From: Eudorina sp. 2006-703-Eu-15
Lineage: Eukaryota; Chlorophyta; Chlorophyceae; Chlamydomonadales; Volvocaceae
DNA length: 64,000 bases
Assembly (NCBI GenBank): GCA_003117195.1
Contig: BDSI01000118.1
Location: forward strand, 1 to 64,000
Reading direction: 5' to 3'
Shown: one piece after another, positions 1-12,700 of the stretch
How positions within the stretch are numbered: the stretch's first letter is position 1
Layout: every line of letters starts with the position of its first letter
Program-made: the position numbers and the translations under genes
Notes under the pieces: model-generated
Database searches by the model: none
Told to the model about the DNA's origin: nothing
Seen by the model: the letters and a program-made list of their open reading frames with translations, nothing else

Positions 1-3000
1 GATGGTGGTGGTGGTGGTTGCTGTGAACACCCCCACGGATGTCCCCGCAGGATTGCCCCTCACCCTCCCTGAGGGCTGCGAGAGGCCCCCATCCCACCCC
101 CCCACTCCCCCCCCACCCCCACCCTCCACCTACCCTCCAATGCTCCAGGGTGCACCTGGAGGGGTCGTCCCACCCCTGCCCCAGATCCCCACCTTCCTCA
201 GCTCCCCCCTTAATGTCAATAAAGATAGCGAAATCGCGAAATCGCGAAATCCCCCCCCTCCCCCCCACCCCCTCCCCCCCACCTGGCTGGGGTCCAGTGC
301 CAGGGCTCGCTGGTAGCACCGCCGGGCTTTCTGCTCGTCCCGCGGCTCCGAAGCCCTGCCGTACCAGTGACCCAGCCAGGTGAACGCCGCGGCCTGCAGA
401 GGACCCGGCACCGCCGCCGCCGACAGCAGCAGCTCCCGACAGTCGGAGCGGAAGGGCTCCAGGGTGGGGCCCGCCGCTGCCGCCGCCGCCGCCGCCACAT
501 CCCCCGCGCCCTCTCCGGCGGCGGCTGCGACGGCGGTGGTGGTGGGGGTGGGGTTGCCTTCTCTCTCCGCGGCTGGCTCCGCCTCACCGCCCCGCTGGAG
601 GCGACCTCCGCCGCCCTTGACCCACAGGGCCAGGGCCAGGTGCAGCTGGTAGGTGGCCGCCTCCTGCTGCAGCGCTAGCAGGGCTGTAGCAGAGGGGGCG
701 GCCGCGGCAGCGACGGCGGCGTCCAGGGCCGGCTGTAGCGTAGCCAGGGCGGACTGCAAATGGAAGCGGGCGCCCTGAGGCGGGGGGAGGGGCAGGAGAG
801 TGGGTATAGGAAATTGATAGACATATTTATACTGCGCTGCTGCCAGAGCAGGGGTAGGGTGGTATAAAAGCCGTCCCCTTCACCCAGAGGGCAGAGCCCC
901 AAACGAGCACCAAACCTACCCTCCCAACCTCCCCCCGCCCTGGAGTCCCACTCCCGCGCCCCCCCTCCCCGCCCCCCCCCCCCGCCGGCCGCACCTCCAC
1001 CGCGCCCCCTGCCGCATCAGCAGCATCCCCAGCTCGCCATGAGCCCAGGCCTCGATGGGCGCCGCGCTGCGACCCATCAGCTGCCCGCCCACCAGCTCGT
1101 CGTACCGGTGGCGGGCGCCGCCAGGTCACCCCGGGCAGCCGCCACGTGGGCCAGGAACCTGGCGGGCGGGGCGGCACGGCACGGCGCGGGGGGCGGGATG
1201 TGGGGAGGGCAACCTCGGCGCCGTGCATGCAGAGCAAGTACAGTAGTACTGCAGTACGACAGTACATGTGTACGGCATTTATATAGCTACAGGGCAGTAC
1301 GGCAACGAGGCCCTCCAGCTGACCAGAGGGGGGACGCAGCGACCTCAGGAGCGCGGTCGATCCGTTCCGACGGACACCCCAATATAGGATAGGTGGTATC
1401 GTATCGCAGGGCCCGGCTCAAGTTCTTGAATCCAGCTGGCCCCCTCCCCCCGTTCCCCCTCCCGCTCCCCCTCCCCCCTCCCTCTCCTCCCTCCCCACTC
1501 CCGCTCCGCGACACCTGCCGTACCGTTTGGCGTGCTGGCTGACGTTGATGGGCGGAATCCCCGCCAGCTCGCCCGACGCCACATGCCCCTCGCTGACGCC
1601 GTGGGCCAGACCCTCCAGCAGCAGCTGCAAGCAGCAGCCCCCCCCCCCCACACAAACACACCCCAGGCCCCCCCATTTCCCCGCGCAGGGACCCACGGGA
1701 CATCAAGCGTCAGTGCAAGTATAGGCGGCAGGGAGGGCAGGCAAGGGAGAGGGGGGCTGGGCACCGGGTGAGGGGGGTTGAGGGGGGTTGAGGGTGGCAA
1801 TCGGGTGGGTCGTGGGTGACACCAGCGCGGGAGTGAGGTACGGACGCCCCTCCCGACCCCAGTCCCCAGCGTCCTTGACCCCTAAAGGCTACAGCCGGGC
1901 CAGCACCTGCGGGCTGCTGCCCCCCACCCCCCCACCCCCGGCCCCCCCCAAACCCCCCACAACCCCCCCACACACACACCCTGGGATCGGGCGGGCGGGC
2001 GGGTTGCACTTCTAAACACACACGCACCCCGTAAAACCCCGTTAACCCCCCTCACCCAGCAGCGCAGTATCATAATATGCCTACAAATATCCTCTCCCAC
2101 CCCACCCCACCCCACCTACCCACCCCACCCCACCCCACCCACACGCACCCACCTGCGCCTCGTCCAGCTTCCTGAGCCGCAGCAGCGCCCTCCCCGCCAT
2201 CAGCCTCAGCAGCAGCCCGCCCCCGCCAGCCGCTCCTTACCCCCAGGTCGCGATGGGCCACATACTTGAGGCCCTGGAGGGGTGGTGGGGTTGGGGGGGG
2301 GGGAGAAAAGACGGGGGGAGGAGGGAGGGGTCGGGGCGACACGGGGAGAGGGTCCCCGAAGCATACAACCGGCTGCTGCCAAAGTTCAAGCCTCCTCGGC
2401 CCCTTTCCCCACCTCTCCGCCTCTCCTCAACCCACCTTGCCAAACCCACATCCTCCCACATCCGCTACTCCTCCCCCTTCCCCCTCCCCCTCCAGCAACC
2501 CCCCGCCCTTAGATCCCAGCGCCGTACCTCCTTGGCCGCATCCAGCGCCGCCTCTGCCGCCCCCCCCTCCAGCAGCAGCTCACACGCCGCCATCCAGCCA
2601 GACACCGCCCGGGCCCCCCGGGACAGAGCCGACAGCAGCAGACCCGTCACCTGATGGAGAGGGGGGAGGGGGAGGGGGTACGGGGGAGAGGGGGGGAGGG
2701 GGGTATAGGAATTTGGGGAAAGGGGGCAGGGGAGGGGAGGGGTTCCCCCTCTCTCTTCTGCGGGCGCTTTCCTTCCCTTGCTTTCAGGTCAGTCTACGGT
2801 GACTCTTGCACTTAGCGGGCGGGTTCATACGTGCTGGGCATTTGCTTGCCTGTGACATGTCACGCGCTGTTGTCGCATGCTCCCTGCCTGGCCTTTGTAG
2901 TTCGCTTTTAGATACGTCAGTTTAGGCCAGCCAGTTGTCCGCGGGCTAGTTAGCAGCTCTTCCCTGGTCGCCCGCCATTCGCTACTGCGCATTCAGCCGC

Positions 3001-6000
3001 CACTACAGCAGCTCTCATATAACCTTACGCAGTTCTACGTTGCTCTATATATTTACATCTACTTATATAATTACTGCGTCCTACTTCGACGGCGGCGTCG
3101 GTCAACCGGACAACTACTACGCAATCGGTGATTGTTTCGCGATTTCGCTGTCTTCATTGACATTAAGGGGTACCCCAGGTTGAACAGCTGGGAGGGGTAC
3201 ACAGCCGGGTTTCATACTGCGCTGACTGCTGGGGCGGGGTATTGATGGGTACCGCCACATGGCGGAGACGAGGTGCGCTGCGAGAGGTGGAACGCATTCG
3301 ACATTTTGGGGGGGGAGGAGATGGGGAAGGGGTCGTTCTGAGGGCCGGGAGGAGTAGGGGGGTGCGACTGGACCACCTGGCATATCGCCTTTGAAATGGG
3401 GCAGGAGACTGATGCCATCGTCGGGCCCATGGGTCGCGCCCCCCTGCCCCATCCAGGCATCCGCGGACCCATGGGTCAGGCCCCCTCACCCCACTACCTG
3501 GCGACGGCGACCGGAGCCGCCTCCCGCGGACCCATGGGTCGCTACGCCGCCGCCGCCTACCGTCGCCACCGCGGCGGCGGCGGGCGGCAGCCGCGCCACC
3601 CCGCACCCCGGCGGCGCGGCGGCCGCGGCCGAGTCGAACCCGTAGACCGCCGCCCGACGGCGCAGGCTGAGGGCGGTGTGCAGCTGCGCGGGGGCGCTCC
3701 AGGGGAAGCTGTGGACGAGGCGGGCGGTGATGCGGCCGCAGTCCGCCACCATCAGCGGCAGCGGGGGCGGCTCCAGGGTGGCCGCCACGCTGGCCGGGTC
3801 CAGGGAGGGGTCCTGACGGCGGCACGAAACGCATACCGGCACGTACCAGCGGAGGGAGGGTCAGCGGAGAAACAAAACACATATATCCCTGACATGTCCT
3901 GGAACAAAGCATTACCGCCCGGGCTAGGAGGGGAGGGGGTTAAAATGAAAAAAGGAAGAAACCCGAAAACCAACCCCAGGGAGTGGGCACTCAGCCACTC
4001 GGCCCCATCGATACCCGCACACGCACACGGTTTGCGTCGGGACGGGTTTCGCTTGCTGGACACAAAGCATCAACTCCCCACCGCTTCATCTTCCACCTGT
4101 CCTGCAGGTACCTCGCCACGCAAGTACTCCGAGTGCTTCTGGGTGTGCCCAAATTCGTTTCTGGATTTCTTATCCATTGTTTACCCACCATCACAAACCC
4201 TCCCTTCCCTCTCCCCTCTCCCTTCCATCTCTCAAAACCCCCTCTCCCCCGTCCCCTCCATCTCCTTCTCCCCCTCCCTCCCCTTCCCTCCCTCCAAACC
4301 CCCTGCCTCCAAACCCCCTCTCTTCCAAACCCCCTGTCCCCCTCCCCACCCTCTGTTCGCCCCCCACCCTCTGTTCGCCCCCCCCCACCCACCCACCCCA
4401 CCTGTTCGCCCACCACCTCATGCTCAAGCTCGAGCATCGCCAAGGCCGCCTCGTAGGGGTAGGGGCTGCAGCACCCACCTTTGGGGGAGACGGGGGAAGG
4501 GGGAAAGGGGGGAGGGAGAGGAAGGGGGTCCCGGGCGGGGTTACAGCTGGGCGGGTAGAGAGGAGGAGGGGCGGAGGAGGTGTGCTTGCAGAGAGCGCTC
4601 CGGACCAGGGGGGTGCCTGATGGGAGATTGGTGACCTTGGAGGGGAGGAAAGGGGGGTTACAGGGTTACAGCGAATCGGCAGGGCCTGAGACAGACTGCG
4701 CTGCCCGGCAGCGCAGGAAATGCGGCGGAGCGTGGGCTGTGTCGGCAGTCACGGCGACCTGCCTGGCCTGCCATCGGCCCGTGGCCCCCTCCACTCCCCC
4801 TCCACTCCCCCGCCCCAACCCGGCCCCCACCCGTCCTGGTGCCACAGCGCCCCTCCATTGTGGCCTTGGCAGCCGCCAGCAGCACCGCCCTCCTCGAGTG
4901 GCGGTCCATGGAGCCGGGGGGGGCAGCCTGGATGTACTTCCGCAGCCTGGCAAGGGGGGATGGGGGTGGGGGCAGGGGGCAGGGGGCAGGGGCAGGGGGT
5001 GTGTGGAGGCCGCCTAGAGGTTGTATCGCGATACAGGACATCGCCCGACACCCAGGAGCAGGGATCCAATGGATCAACCCCCGACAGTGCCCCCCCCCCG
5101 GGGGGGAGGGGTAAATAAGAAATTGTTGGACATATTCAAACTGCCCGGGCAGAACCCCGACTTGAGGCGACGGCGGGGTTAAGGGGGGTAGACCGGGGGG
5201 TAGACCGGAGCAAAAAAGGGCCGGGGTGGATAGCGCCAGAGGTGGAGGCGGAGCGGGGGCTTGAAGACCAGGACAGGGCAGGGGCAGGGGAGGGCGGCGG
5301 AAGGCAGCCGCGCAAGCGGGCTGGAACTGGAGAGGGACGGACGGGCGGACGACGATCGGCGCGGAGCTCGGTCTTCAGGGAGGGGCCACGGAGGGGCCCG
5401 GGAGGTGACACAGCACCAAAGGGCCAGTGGAGCAATCAATTGCCCGTCGCCCGTACACCGTACCGCTTCAGGAAGGCATCGTAGTACGGCGCGTACGGCG
5501 GGCTGGGCGGGCGCAGCGCGATGATTCGACGCAGTGTGGCGGAGGCGTGGTCCGCATCCAGCTCTAGCGCCTCCTCTGCCCACTCGCCCTCCACAGCGGC
5601 CCGGACCGACGACTCCACCGCCACCGCCACCGCCACCGCCTGCAGCACACCCCACAGACCAACAACGCACCGTATTTCAGACGCGGCAGCGGCTGTCGCA
5701 GTCGCAGTCGCAGCCCTCACCGTGCGGTGGGCGTCGTGAACTGTACGGCATGCAAACACACACACACACACACACACACTCGTCGTCCCTCCGCCCGCCC
5801 CCTTCCTGCTCCTCCCTGCCACCCTGCTACCACCTGTCTTTCTCACCGCTGACTCCCGCCCGCGTGCCCCCCCGGCGCCTGTTCTTGCCCTTGCGCCTGT
5901 TGTTGCCCCTGCGCCGGTGGTCGCCCCCGCTGCCCCTGTTATTGCCCCCGGTTGCCCCCCCCCCCCACACCCCCCCTTGCCACCCACCCGCCGCCCAACT

Positions 6001-9000
6001 GCATCCCCGGCGCGCAGCATGCACTTGCGCGCTTGGGCTTCCGGCGTAGTGGGGAGCTCTGTGAGAGTCCGCACGCCGGCACCGCCGCATCTGCGATTGG
6101 TTCTTTGCCCCTGCGCTGTGACGGCAGTTGACCGCGTTCGTACCCGGCGCATCACTGCAAATTCGGCACCCGCATCTTTGCGTTCCATTTGCTTTGCTCG
6201 TTTTTTCCTTCTTACTAACAACTTTTAGGACCGTCGCGCTCACGTGTGTCCCTGTCTTGCCATCCGCCTTGCATGTCCTCCGACTTCGCTTCGATAACCA
6301 CTGACGGTGCTGCTTCGCTTGGTGCTCCCGTTTCTGCATTCAGGTCAGTATCTTTTTCCTTCTGCACGGGCTGGGACGGTTGTGCCGGGCACTTGCTTGC
6401 TGTCGGCATCGCACGCGCTGTTGACGCATACGCCCTTGCTTTTGCTGCACCTTAGGATCAGTAGGTAGTTTAGGTAGTTGAGTTTCGACTGCATTAGCCT
6501 ACGGCGTCATAGCCGCTACTTCTGCTGGCGTAACGGCGCCCACCGGCGCTCGACAACGATACGGGGCGCCACGGCATCACGGACTACACCACCTTGGGAC
6601 TACTTATGGTCGACATACTTCGCCCTGGCATATTGGTAACTCTGGTCTCGGTCTCAGTCGTCGGTTGCATTACTGGACACGGGTCTGTTTTTTCGCGGCT
6701 CAGCTTTTCTCTTTGATAACACACACACACACACACCGTCCCCACCCTCTCCATGTTCCCCGCCCCTACACCCTACACCCTAAGGTCCCACCTGCTCGGG
6801 GGCGACACCCCCCGGGGCCGCAACCGCACCCTCCGCCTCCAGCCTGGCCGCCACTCGCGCCTCGATCTCGGCCGTGTCAGCGGCCAGCTGTGGGAGAGGG
6901 GAGGCGGGGGGGGGGGGGGGGAGGGACTCGAGGGGTATGGTGGGAAGTAAACATATCCAAGCTGGGCTGATTTCCGGACTCACCGCAGAGATGGAAGGAG
7001 CAGCAGCAGCAGCAGCGCGGGGCCGAAATACGTTCGCTGGGTGTGTGTGTGTGTGTGGGGGGGGGGTTGGCTGGGTGGGTGGGTGGGTGGGTGGGTGGGT
7101 GGGTGGGGGGGATGTATGAAATCGGTAGACTGGGTGGGCGCAGGAGGGTCCCGGAGGCAGGCGCCGCGTACACGTCGGCATCCCGCGGGATGTAGGACGG
7201 GCTGTCTCTCACTAGGGTTTTGACTTGATTGAGTCTTTGGCTTGGTTGGAGGGAACTGCCGCAGGGGTACACCCAGTGTGTGGGTGCGCCCCGCCCCCGC
7301 CCCCCACTGGCCTGCGGTGCCCCTGGCTATGTGTCCATGTGGCCTCCGGCACGTGGGGGTCTGCCGTACCGTCCGTACTGCCAACCAAGACAGCGAAACC
7401 CGCGGGTCCCCAGTGCCACCCACCCACCCACCTGCACATCTATCCACGCACCCACCTGCACATCCGCCAGCCGGCACAGACACTCCACCAGCTCGCCCTC
7501 CGCCGCCGCCACCGCCGCCGCATCCTCCCCCGCCGCCTCCGCCGCCGCCAGGGCCTCCCCCGCCGCCTCCGTCAGCGCCCGCCAGGTCGCCTCCGCCTCC
7601 GCCAGCAGCCCGCCCCGCGCCGCCGCCTCCGCGAACCGCCGCTGAAACACCCCGCGGCGGCCCCGCAGGGGGTCCTCGGGCGGCGCCGCATCTGCCAGCT
7701 GCAGCAGACGGCTGTAGCACTCGGCGGCTGCAGCCCAGGCGCCTGCACAAGGCCCCCCGACCCCCCGACCCCACGTGGTCGGAATTGGTGCTCAACCCTA
7801 GAGGAAGAGAGGATGGAAGCAGGGGTGCCGTACGCGCAACCCAGCACGTCCTGGCTTCGGGTTCCCCACCCAGAAGACCTCCACCCGCCCCGCCCCGCCC
7901 CGCCCCGCCCCGCCCCGCCCGGCCCCGCCCGGCCCGGCCCGGGGGAACTTGGCTGTCTGAACCAAAGTCGCCCTCAAAGAAAGCGCAACTGTCGACCGTT
8001 CGACTGACCATACGCTTACCCCACTCACAAACCAACCAACCAACCGACCAACCAACCGCCGCCGTACCTGTCTCCGTGAAGAGCTCCGCCAGGCCCTGCC
8101 ACGCCAGCGGGCTGCGCGGGTCCAGGTCGGAGGCCCGGCGGTAGGCCGCCTCAGCCTGGCCGGGCGAGGGCAGGAGGCGAGAGGAAGGGGGGGAGGGGGG
8201 AGCGGTAATGATACAGGGTGCGTGAGTTTAAAATTGCAACCCGCCCGCCTGCCCGAACCCAGGCGGTTCCAGAGTGCGTGTGTGTGTGTGTGTTTAGAAT
8301 TGCAACCCGCCCGCCCGCCCGATGTGTGTGTGTGTGTGTAGGGGGGGAAGGGGAGGTGTTGCTTTGGGTGCTAGGAGGACCAAGTGTGCATTACAGCTAC
8401 TCGTACACGTATCGTATTGTCGTACCTGAGCGTACTCTTGCAGGTGGAAGGCGGCCTTGCCGACGAAGCTGCAACAACACAACAACATGATGAGGGTGAT
8501 GAGAATGAGGCACACCGGGGGCAGGGGGCAGGGGGCGGGGGCCGGTAGGACCGGAGGCGTTCGGGTGGATACAGGGACGGGGGTCCGGGGTGGATGTGAG
8601 GACACGGCTGCGTCCGGCAACGGCCGCAGCAGCGGCAGCGGCAGCCGCGGGGCCCAATGCGCCCAGTGACACGGAAGGGCAACGGAGGCCCCGCAATGTC
8701 CGGGAAACTGGTGACGCGCCCCGCCGCGCCTTGCTGTCGGGTTGGGCCGAGGTCGTTGGCTGACGTGTCCAACCCAGCCACTTACGCGCGCAGGCCGCCA
8801 TTGACCGCATTAGCGCTATTGGGAGCCTCAAAACATAATTTGTGTACTGATGAGGGTGGCAGTTCTAAGCGAGCGCTTGCGCATTGCTCGGGATCCCGTT
8901 CGCCGACCCACGGTACCCGTCCTGCGCACATGTAAGCTTCGTAACATGACTTGTCTTCTGCCAACGCCTCCTTGCAGTGTTGTAGCGCCTCCCTGTAATC

Positions 9001-9060
9001 GCGGCGGCCCAGACACTCCCGAGCACTCCGCAGAAGGCGCTTCACGCTTGCGGACGACAT
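1..9060 (-). CDS. SKI3: SKI3/TTC37-like TPR protein of the Ski complex (5' part of gene, truncated by left edge)
   Basis: SKI3 is the tetratricopeptide scaffold of the cytoplasmic Ski complex (Ski2-Ski3-Ski8), which feeds mRNA to the exosome. The ATG at 9060-9058 opens with MSSASVKRLLRSARECL and then YREALQHCKEALAEDK, the characteristic N-terminus of this family. Small exons follow at about 8471-8429 (FVGKAAFHLQEYAQ) and 8158-8066 (AYRRASDLDPRSPLAWQGL), which line up in order with the first TTC37 TPRs. Further exons: about 7745-7456, 6888-6790, 6070-5990, 5641-5450, 4949-4840, 4470-4410, 3810-3499, 2649-2528, 2278-2150, 1633-1520, 1155-1020 and 774-283; the last ends in a TPR with CYQRALALDPSQ. 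About 15 exons are visible and the C-terminal half lies outside the window. Introns carry mobile-element remnants and dispersed repeats. Family assignment is strong; several middle exons (3.5-5 kb) are called only from open frame and splice sites. Confidence 0.85.
207..252. repeat. Inverted copy of the end of remnant A
   Basis: TTAATGTCAATAAAGATAGC followed by GAAATCGCGAAATCGCGAAA is the reverse complement, with few mismatches, of 3132-3172. The two lie 2.9 kb apart in SKI3 introns. It appears to be a solo terminal fragment of the same element family, with a GAAATCGC unit duplicated. Confidence 0.55.
805..849 (-). repeat. Intronic 3'-splice-site repeat (copy 1, sense to SKI3)
   Basis: Plus strand reads TATAGGAAATTGATAGACAT, then ATTTATACTGCGCTGCTGCC AGAGCA. 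On the SKI3 sense strand it lies 31 nt upstream of the acceptor of the exon starting at 774, followed by a C/T-rich tract. It is one of about a dozen related copies in this window. Confidence 0.8.
2755..3172. mobile_element. Mobile-element remnant, copy A (SKI3 intron)
   Basis: AT-richer, non-coding stretch inside a GC-rich intron. It shares scattered but collinear blocks with 6310-6720: TTCAGGTCAGT, GGGCAxTTGCTTGC, CACGCGCTGTTG followed by CGCAT, AGTTTAGG, and a TTTCGCG-containing end. The spacing is similar in both, so these look like two diverged copies of one element of about 400 bp. No coding capacity is visible and the class is unknown. Confidence 0.5.
5113..5153 (-). repeat. Intronic 3'-splice-site repeat (copy 2, diverged)
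   Basis: AAATAAGAAATTGTTGGACA then TATTCAAACTGC on the plus strand. It is sense to SKI3 and about 165 nt upstream of the acceptor of the exon starting near 4949. Confidence 0.65.
6310..6720. mobile_element. Mobile-element remnant, copy B (SKI3 intron)
   Basis: Diverged partner of the element at 2755-3172, same orientation, sharing the blocks TTCAGGTCAGT, GGGCACTTGCTTGCTGT, CACGCGCTGTTGACGCAT and AGTTTAGG. It ends against a CA microsatellite at about 6719-6735. No open reading frame of note. Confidence 0.45.
6934..6967 (-). repeat. Intronic 3'-splice-site repeat (copy 3, diverged)
   Basis: TATGGTGGGAAGTAAACATA then TCCAAGCTGGGCTG on the plus strand matches the family core with several substitutions. 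It lies about 45 nt upstream of the SKI3 acceptor near 6888, with the usual pyrimidine tract between. Confidence 0.55.
7868..7940 (+). repeat. CCGCCCCGCC low-complexity array (SKI3 intron)
   Basis: Pure CCCCG/CCCGGCC pentamer-type repeat in an intron of SKI3. Confidence 0.8.
8228..8325 (+). repeat. Two copies of a second dispersed motif (TTTAGAATTGCAACCCGCCCG)
   Basis: TTAAAATTGCAACCCGCCCG at 8228 and TTTAGAATTGCAACCCGCCC at 8293 lie 65 bp apart around a GT microsatellite. An inverted relative is at 1988-2018 (GCGGGTTGCACTTCTAAACA). Shorter relatives occur at 27590, 27665, 52580 and 56725. Confidence 0.65.
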
Positions 9061-9701
9061 ATTGTTCCTAATTCGAGAGGCACGCTCAAATGGAGATCGT
9101 CATATCTGTCAACAAATTGTGAGCAGCTATACTGCTGTGCACGGTACTGGCCTGGGCGGTGTTTACAGTCCAGCACACGGAAGCAACTCGCTCGCAAAAC
9201 CAGCAATATCCTTTGACAACAACTTCAATTTTGTAATGAGCCCTAGCGTGTTACGCTACACGAAGTTCCGAGCGGGTCGGAGCCTGTCAGATCAAAGCAT
9301 AGAAAGCTGTACAAAAAAGTTCGTTTATATGTAGTGCTATTCGGACTTCGCTGGCCAGTGATCGCTCAACGCACACGAGCTGGACTGGTGTCACGTATCG
9401 GACAGTCATCCACTCGGCCGTCGTACGCTGCGCGAAAACCGAGGCGGAATCTCCTCGGACCGCTGTGTTTCGTCAGTCTGTTCATCGCATAACGCGTCTG
9501 CATTAGGGAATGCGTTTTTGGGTGGTGTCTCGCTTGATGATAAGGGAAAAACCGCGATTCGCGGAGCTGTTGGTTTGTGCCTCAGGGCATATGTGCCCCA
9601 CATCAACATTCCAAGTCCAAATGCAGCAAGGTAGACGGGTGGCTGAGCCGGTCGTCAGGGCCCATCATCGATTCTGAAGGCAGGGCCCGAGCCTTAAGTT
9701 C
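9061..9701. promoter_or_regulatory. Divergent intergenic region (SKI3 / SAND-like gene)
   Basis: This 640-bp stretch separates the SKI3 start codon (minus) from the start of the large plus-strand gene. Its base composition is clearly more AT-rich than either flank and it has no supported coding exon. It must hold both 5' UTRs and a bidirectional promoter. No specific element can be named with confidence. Confidence 0.5.
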
Positions 9702-12700
9702 ATGAGACCCGGTGCATCAACATGCATATCGACTGAGCTATGTTTTGTGGCCGATTCGGCCTTGCTTTGCGACGACGATGGGATAGAAGCAGCCGATGGA
9801 CAGAATTGCGTCGCAACGGCGAAGGCAACGCAGCTATTTTATGGCCTACAAGTTCCGGATTTCGTCCACTTCCTGTCACAAGAGCCGCAGTGCGAGCAAG
9901 CATCATCCGTGAAGGGTCAGGTCGGCCACAGCCAGCCACGGCCGTTCCCTGCCGCGACCGTATGCGCCCATGTGCCACAACCCCATCATGCCGCACAGCA
10001 GCCTTCGCCTCAACAGCCACACCCGCAGCACCCCCACCCCCAGGAGGAGGAGGTACAGGCGCTGCAAAGCCGGCATGCGGGACTGCAGCAGCACCAGCAG
10101 TACCAGCACCAGCAGCAGCACCAGCAGTACCAGCAGCACCAGCAGCAGCTGGCGTTACATGAGCTGCAGCAGGCGCACCCGCCGGAGCCGCCGCCACGAG
10201 GACTTGTACGGCGACTCGAACCGGACAACAAGCCAACCCCCGGGTCCCCAGGAGCTCGCAGCAGCGACACTGCCGTACAGTGGGTCCTGCGGGAACCCAA
10301 GGGCCCATCGCCGCTGGAATGCGCCCGCGGCGGCGGCGGCGGCAGCGGCGGCGGCGGTGACCTCGACGGCGGCCGCGACGCATCGTCGGGCCCCTCGCTG
10401 CTACGGCCGGGCACCGTGCTACAGCCGGGTCTCGATGCCGTGCTACTGCCGCTGATGCAGCTGCCGCAGAACGCGAGGTGCAGGGCCGCCGCCGGGGCCC
10501 TGGTGCCCCTGGTTCTGGAGGTCAACGGGACACTGCGGCCGCGACTCACCTTCGAACAGCCTGCGGGCGGCGCGGGGGTGTCCACCAACGGGTACGACAC
10601 CGTACGGCACGGTACGGCAGTGGCCCAGCCTTCAACCACAGGCGGGGGAAGCAGCGGCACGATGGGTACGGCAGCGCTCAGCCTGTCAGCGGAAGGCAGC
10701 GGCGGCAGCGGCGGCGCCAGTGGCGTTGGCGCCTGTGCCGCCGGTGCGGGCGCGGGTGCGGGCAGCGGCGGTGGCGTGGACAGCATCGGCGGCGGTGCGG
10801 GTTGCGGCGGTGAAGGCCTGGGTGCCGGTCTTGTTCGCACCCCGGGGGGCGGTCCGGGCGGGGATTCGGGAGGTGGGGTGATGACGATACCCGCCCGGGG
10901 AGGAGGCGGCCGAGGGCGCGGTGGGTCGGGCCGGGCGGCGGGCCGGGGCCGGGGAGCCGGCCGGGGCCGCGGTCGCGGCCCGGGCCAGGGTCGGGGCCGG
11001 GGCCGCAGTCACTCGGGCGATGTGGCGACGTTGGGCAGGGGCCACTACGTCCACGTGGTCTTGGTCCCCGCCGGCGGCGACGGCGGCGGCGGCGGACGAG
11101 GAGGAGGCGGCCCAGGAGGAGGCGGTACTGCTGCTGGTGCTGGTGAAGAGACAGGCCATGCGGCAGGGGGAGGTGAAGAGATTAGGCGGCCAGACGGCCC
11201 TGGAGGAGGGGTGGCGCAGCGCGGAGCGGCACCCGAGGGGGCAGCGCCTGGGACCTCATCAGCGGCAGCAACGGCAGCGGCAGCAGGGCTCGCGTCAGCT
11301 CAGTGGCCCGCCGGCTGTGTGGGCTCCCTCTGCTGGGCTCCGGAACCAAGGGTGCTGCTGCGCGGCCTGGAGCCCGTTAGCCAGGCGCTCCGGGGCTGCG
11401 TGGTAGGTGGTGGTTGGGGTGGCGGTTAGGTTTAAAGTGGTTAGGGTAGTGGTTAGGGTTAAGGAGGTGATAGAGGCTGCCAACCACCGGCCAACCACCG
11501 GCCTGATGTGGGTCCAGGGGTGGTGGCCCGCGCGAGAGGCCGGGGACTGCCCTCGTTACCCCACCTCCGCCCTCCCCTGTGTCCGCCGACCCGTCTCCCC
11601 TCCACCCCCCTTTTCGGGTCGGGTGGGGTCAGGGTATTCCATGGTTGGAGTTGTCTCCCTTAGCGCACACCCCTGCGTGACTACCCCCGCTCCTTTTGCG
11701 GGGTGGGAAGTAAAATCTGGTGGCAAGCAAAATATAGTAAAACCTAGTAACATTTAGCAAAATCTAGCAATAAATAGTAAAACCTAGTAAAACCTAGTAC
11801 AGTGAACGATGCACGACCAAGCACGTTCATTCCCCAAGCTGCACCCCGTTGCCCCTACCCCCTCCCGGCCCCCTCACCCCCTCCCGGCACACCCCCCCAA
11901 GGCCCTGGGCTGGACCGTCCGGGACCTGGATACTCTGGTGCTCCGTTTGGTCACCTCCCGGGTCTGGGCCGCCACCGTCAAGGAGTGGAGGCGGGCTGTA
12001 GCAGCAGAGGACCCGGCCGCTACTGCCGCTACTGCTGATACTACCGCTACAGCCGCTACTGTCGCTACTGCCGCTGACCGGCGGTCCCCGCATTCCGGTC
12101 ACAAGCCGGCCGCCAGCGGGGCAGAGCTCGCCGCCGCCGGGGGGGTGGAGCCGGCGGCCGGCGGCGCGAGTGCGGGGCGGCGACCGAGCGGCGGCGGCGG
12201 CGGCGTGTGTGGCGCGGTTCGCCGGGTCGGTTCCCTGGCGGGTGCCTCCAGGAGCGGCCGGGCAGGGGGTCCCCCGGTGGGGGTGGGGGTGGGGGTGGGG
12301 ATGGGGGTGGGGGTGGGGGTGGGGACGCTGACGATGAAGCTGCGGCGGCGGTCTGTGCTGGGGCCGACGATGGCGGCGCAGGCGGCAGGGAGTCCCAGCC
12401 CCCCGCTCCCGCCACCCCCACTATCACCACCGTCCCCGCCACAGCCGCCACACTCCCCATCACCGCCACTGGTAGGCAGCGGCGGTCCAGCGGCACAGCA
12501 GCAGCAGCCACAGCGGCCCCCACCTCCCCCGCCCCCCCGGCTCAGCGGTCTGCTCCCCCCCGCTCCTGGTACCGGCGGTGGCCCCCGGGGGGGTACCGGT
12601 ACAGGGGGCGGTCTGGGTGGTCCAGGGGGGGGCTGGCTGGCGCAGCTGCGCGGCTGCAAGGGCGGCCAGGCCGTGAGTGGCGCCGGCGGACCGGCTACGG

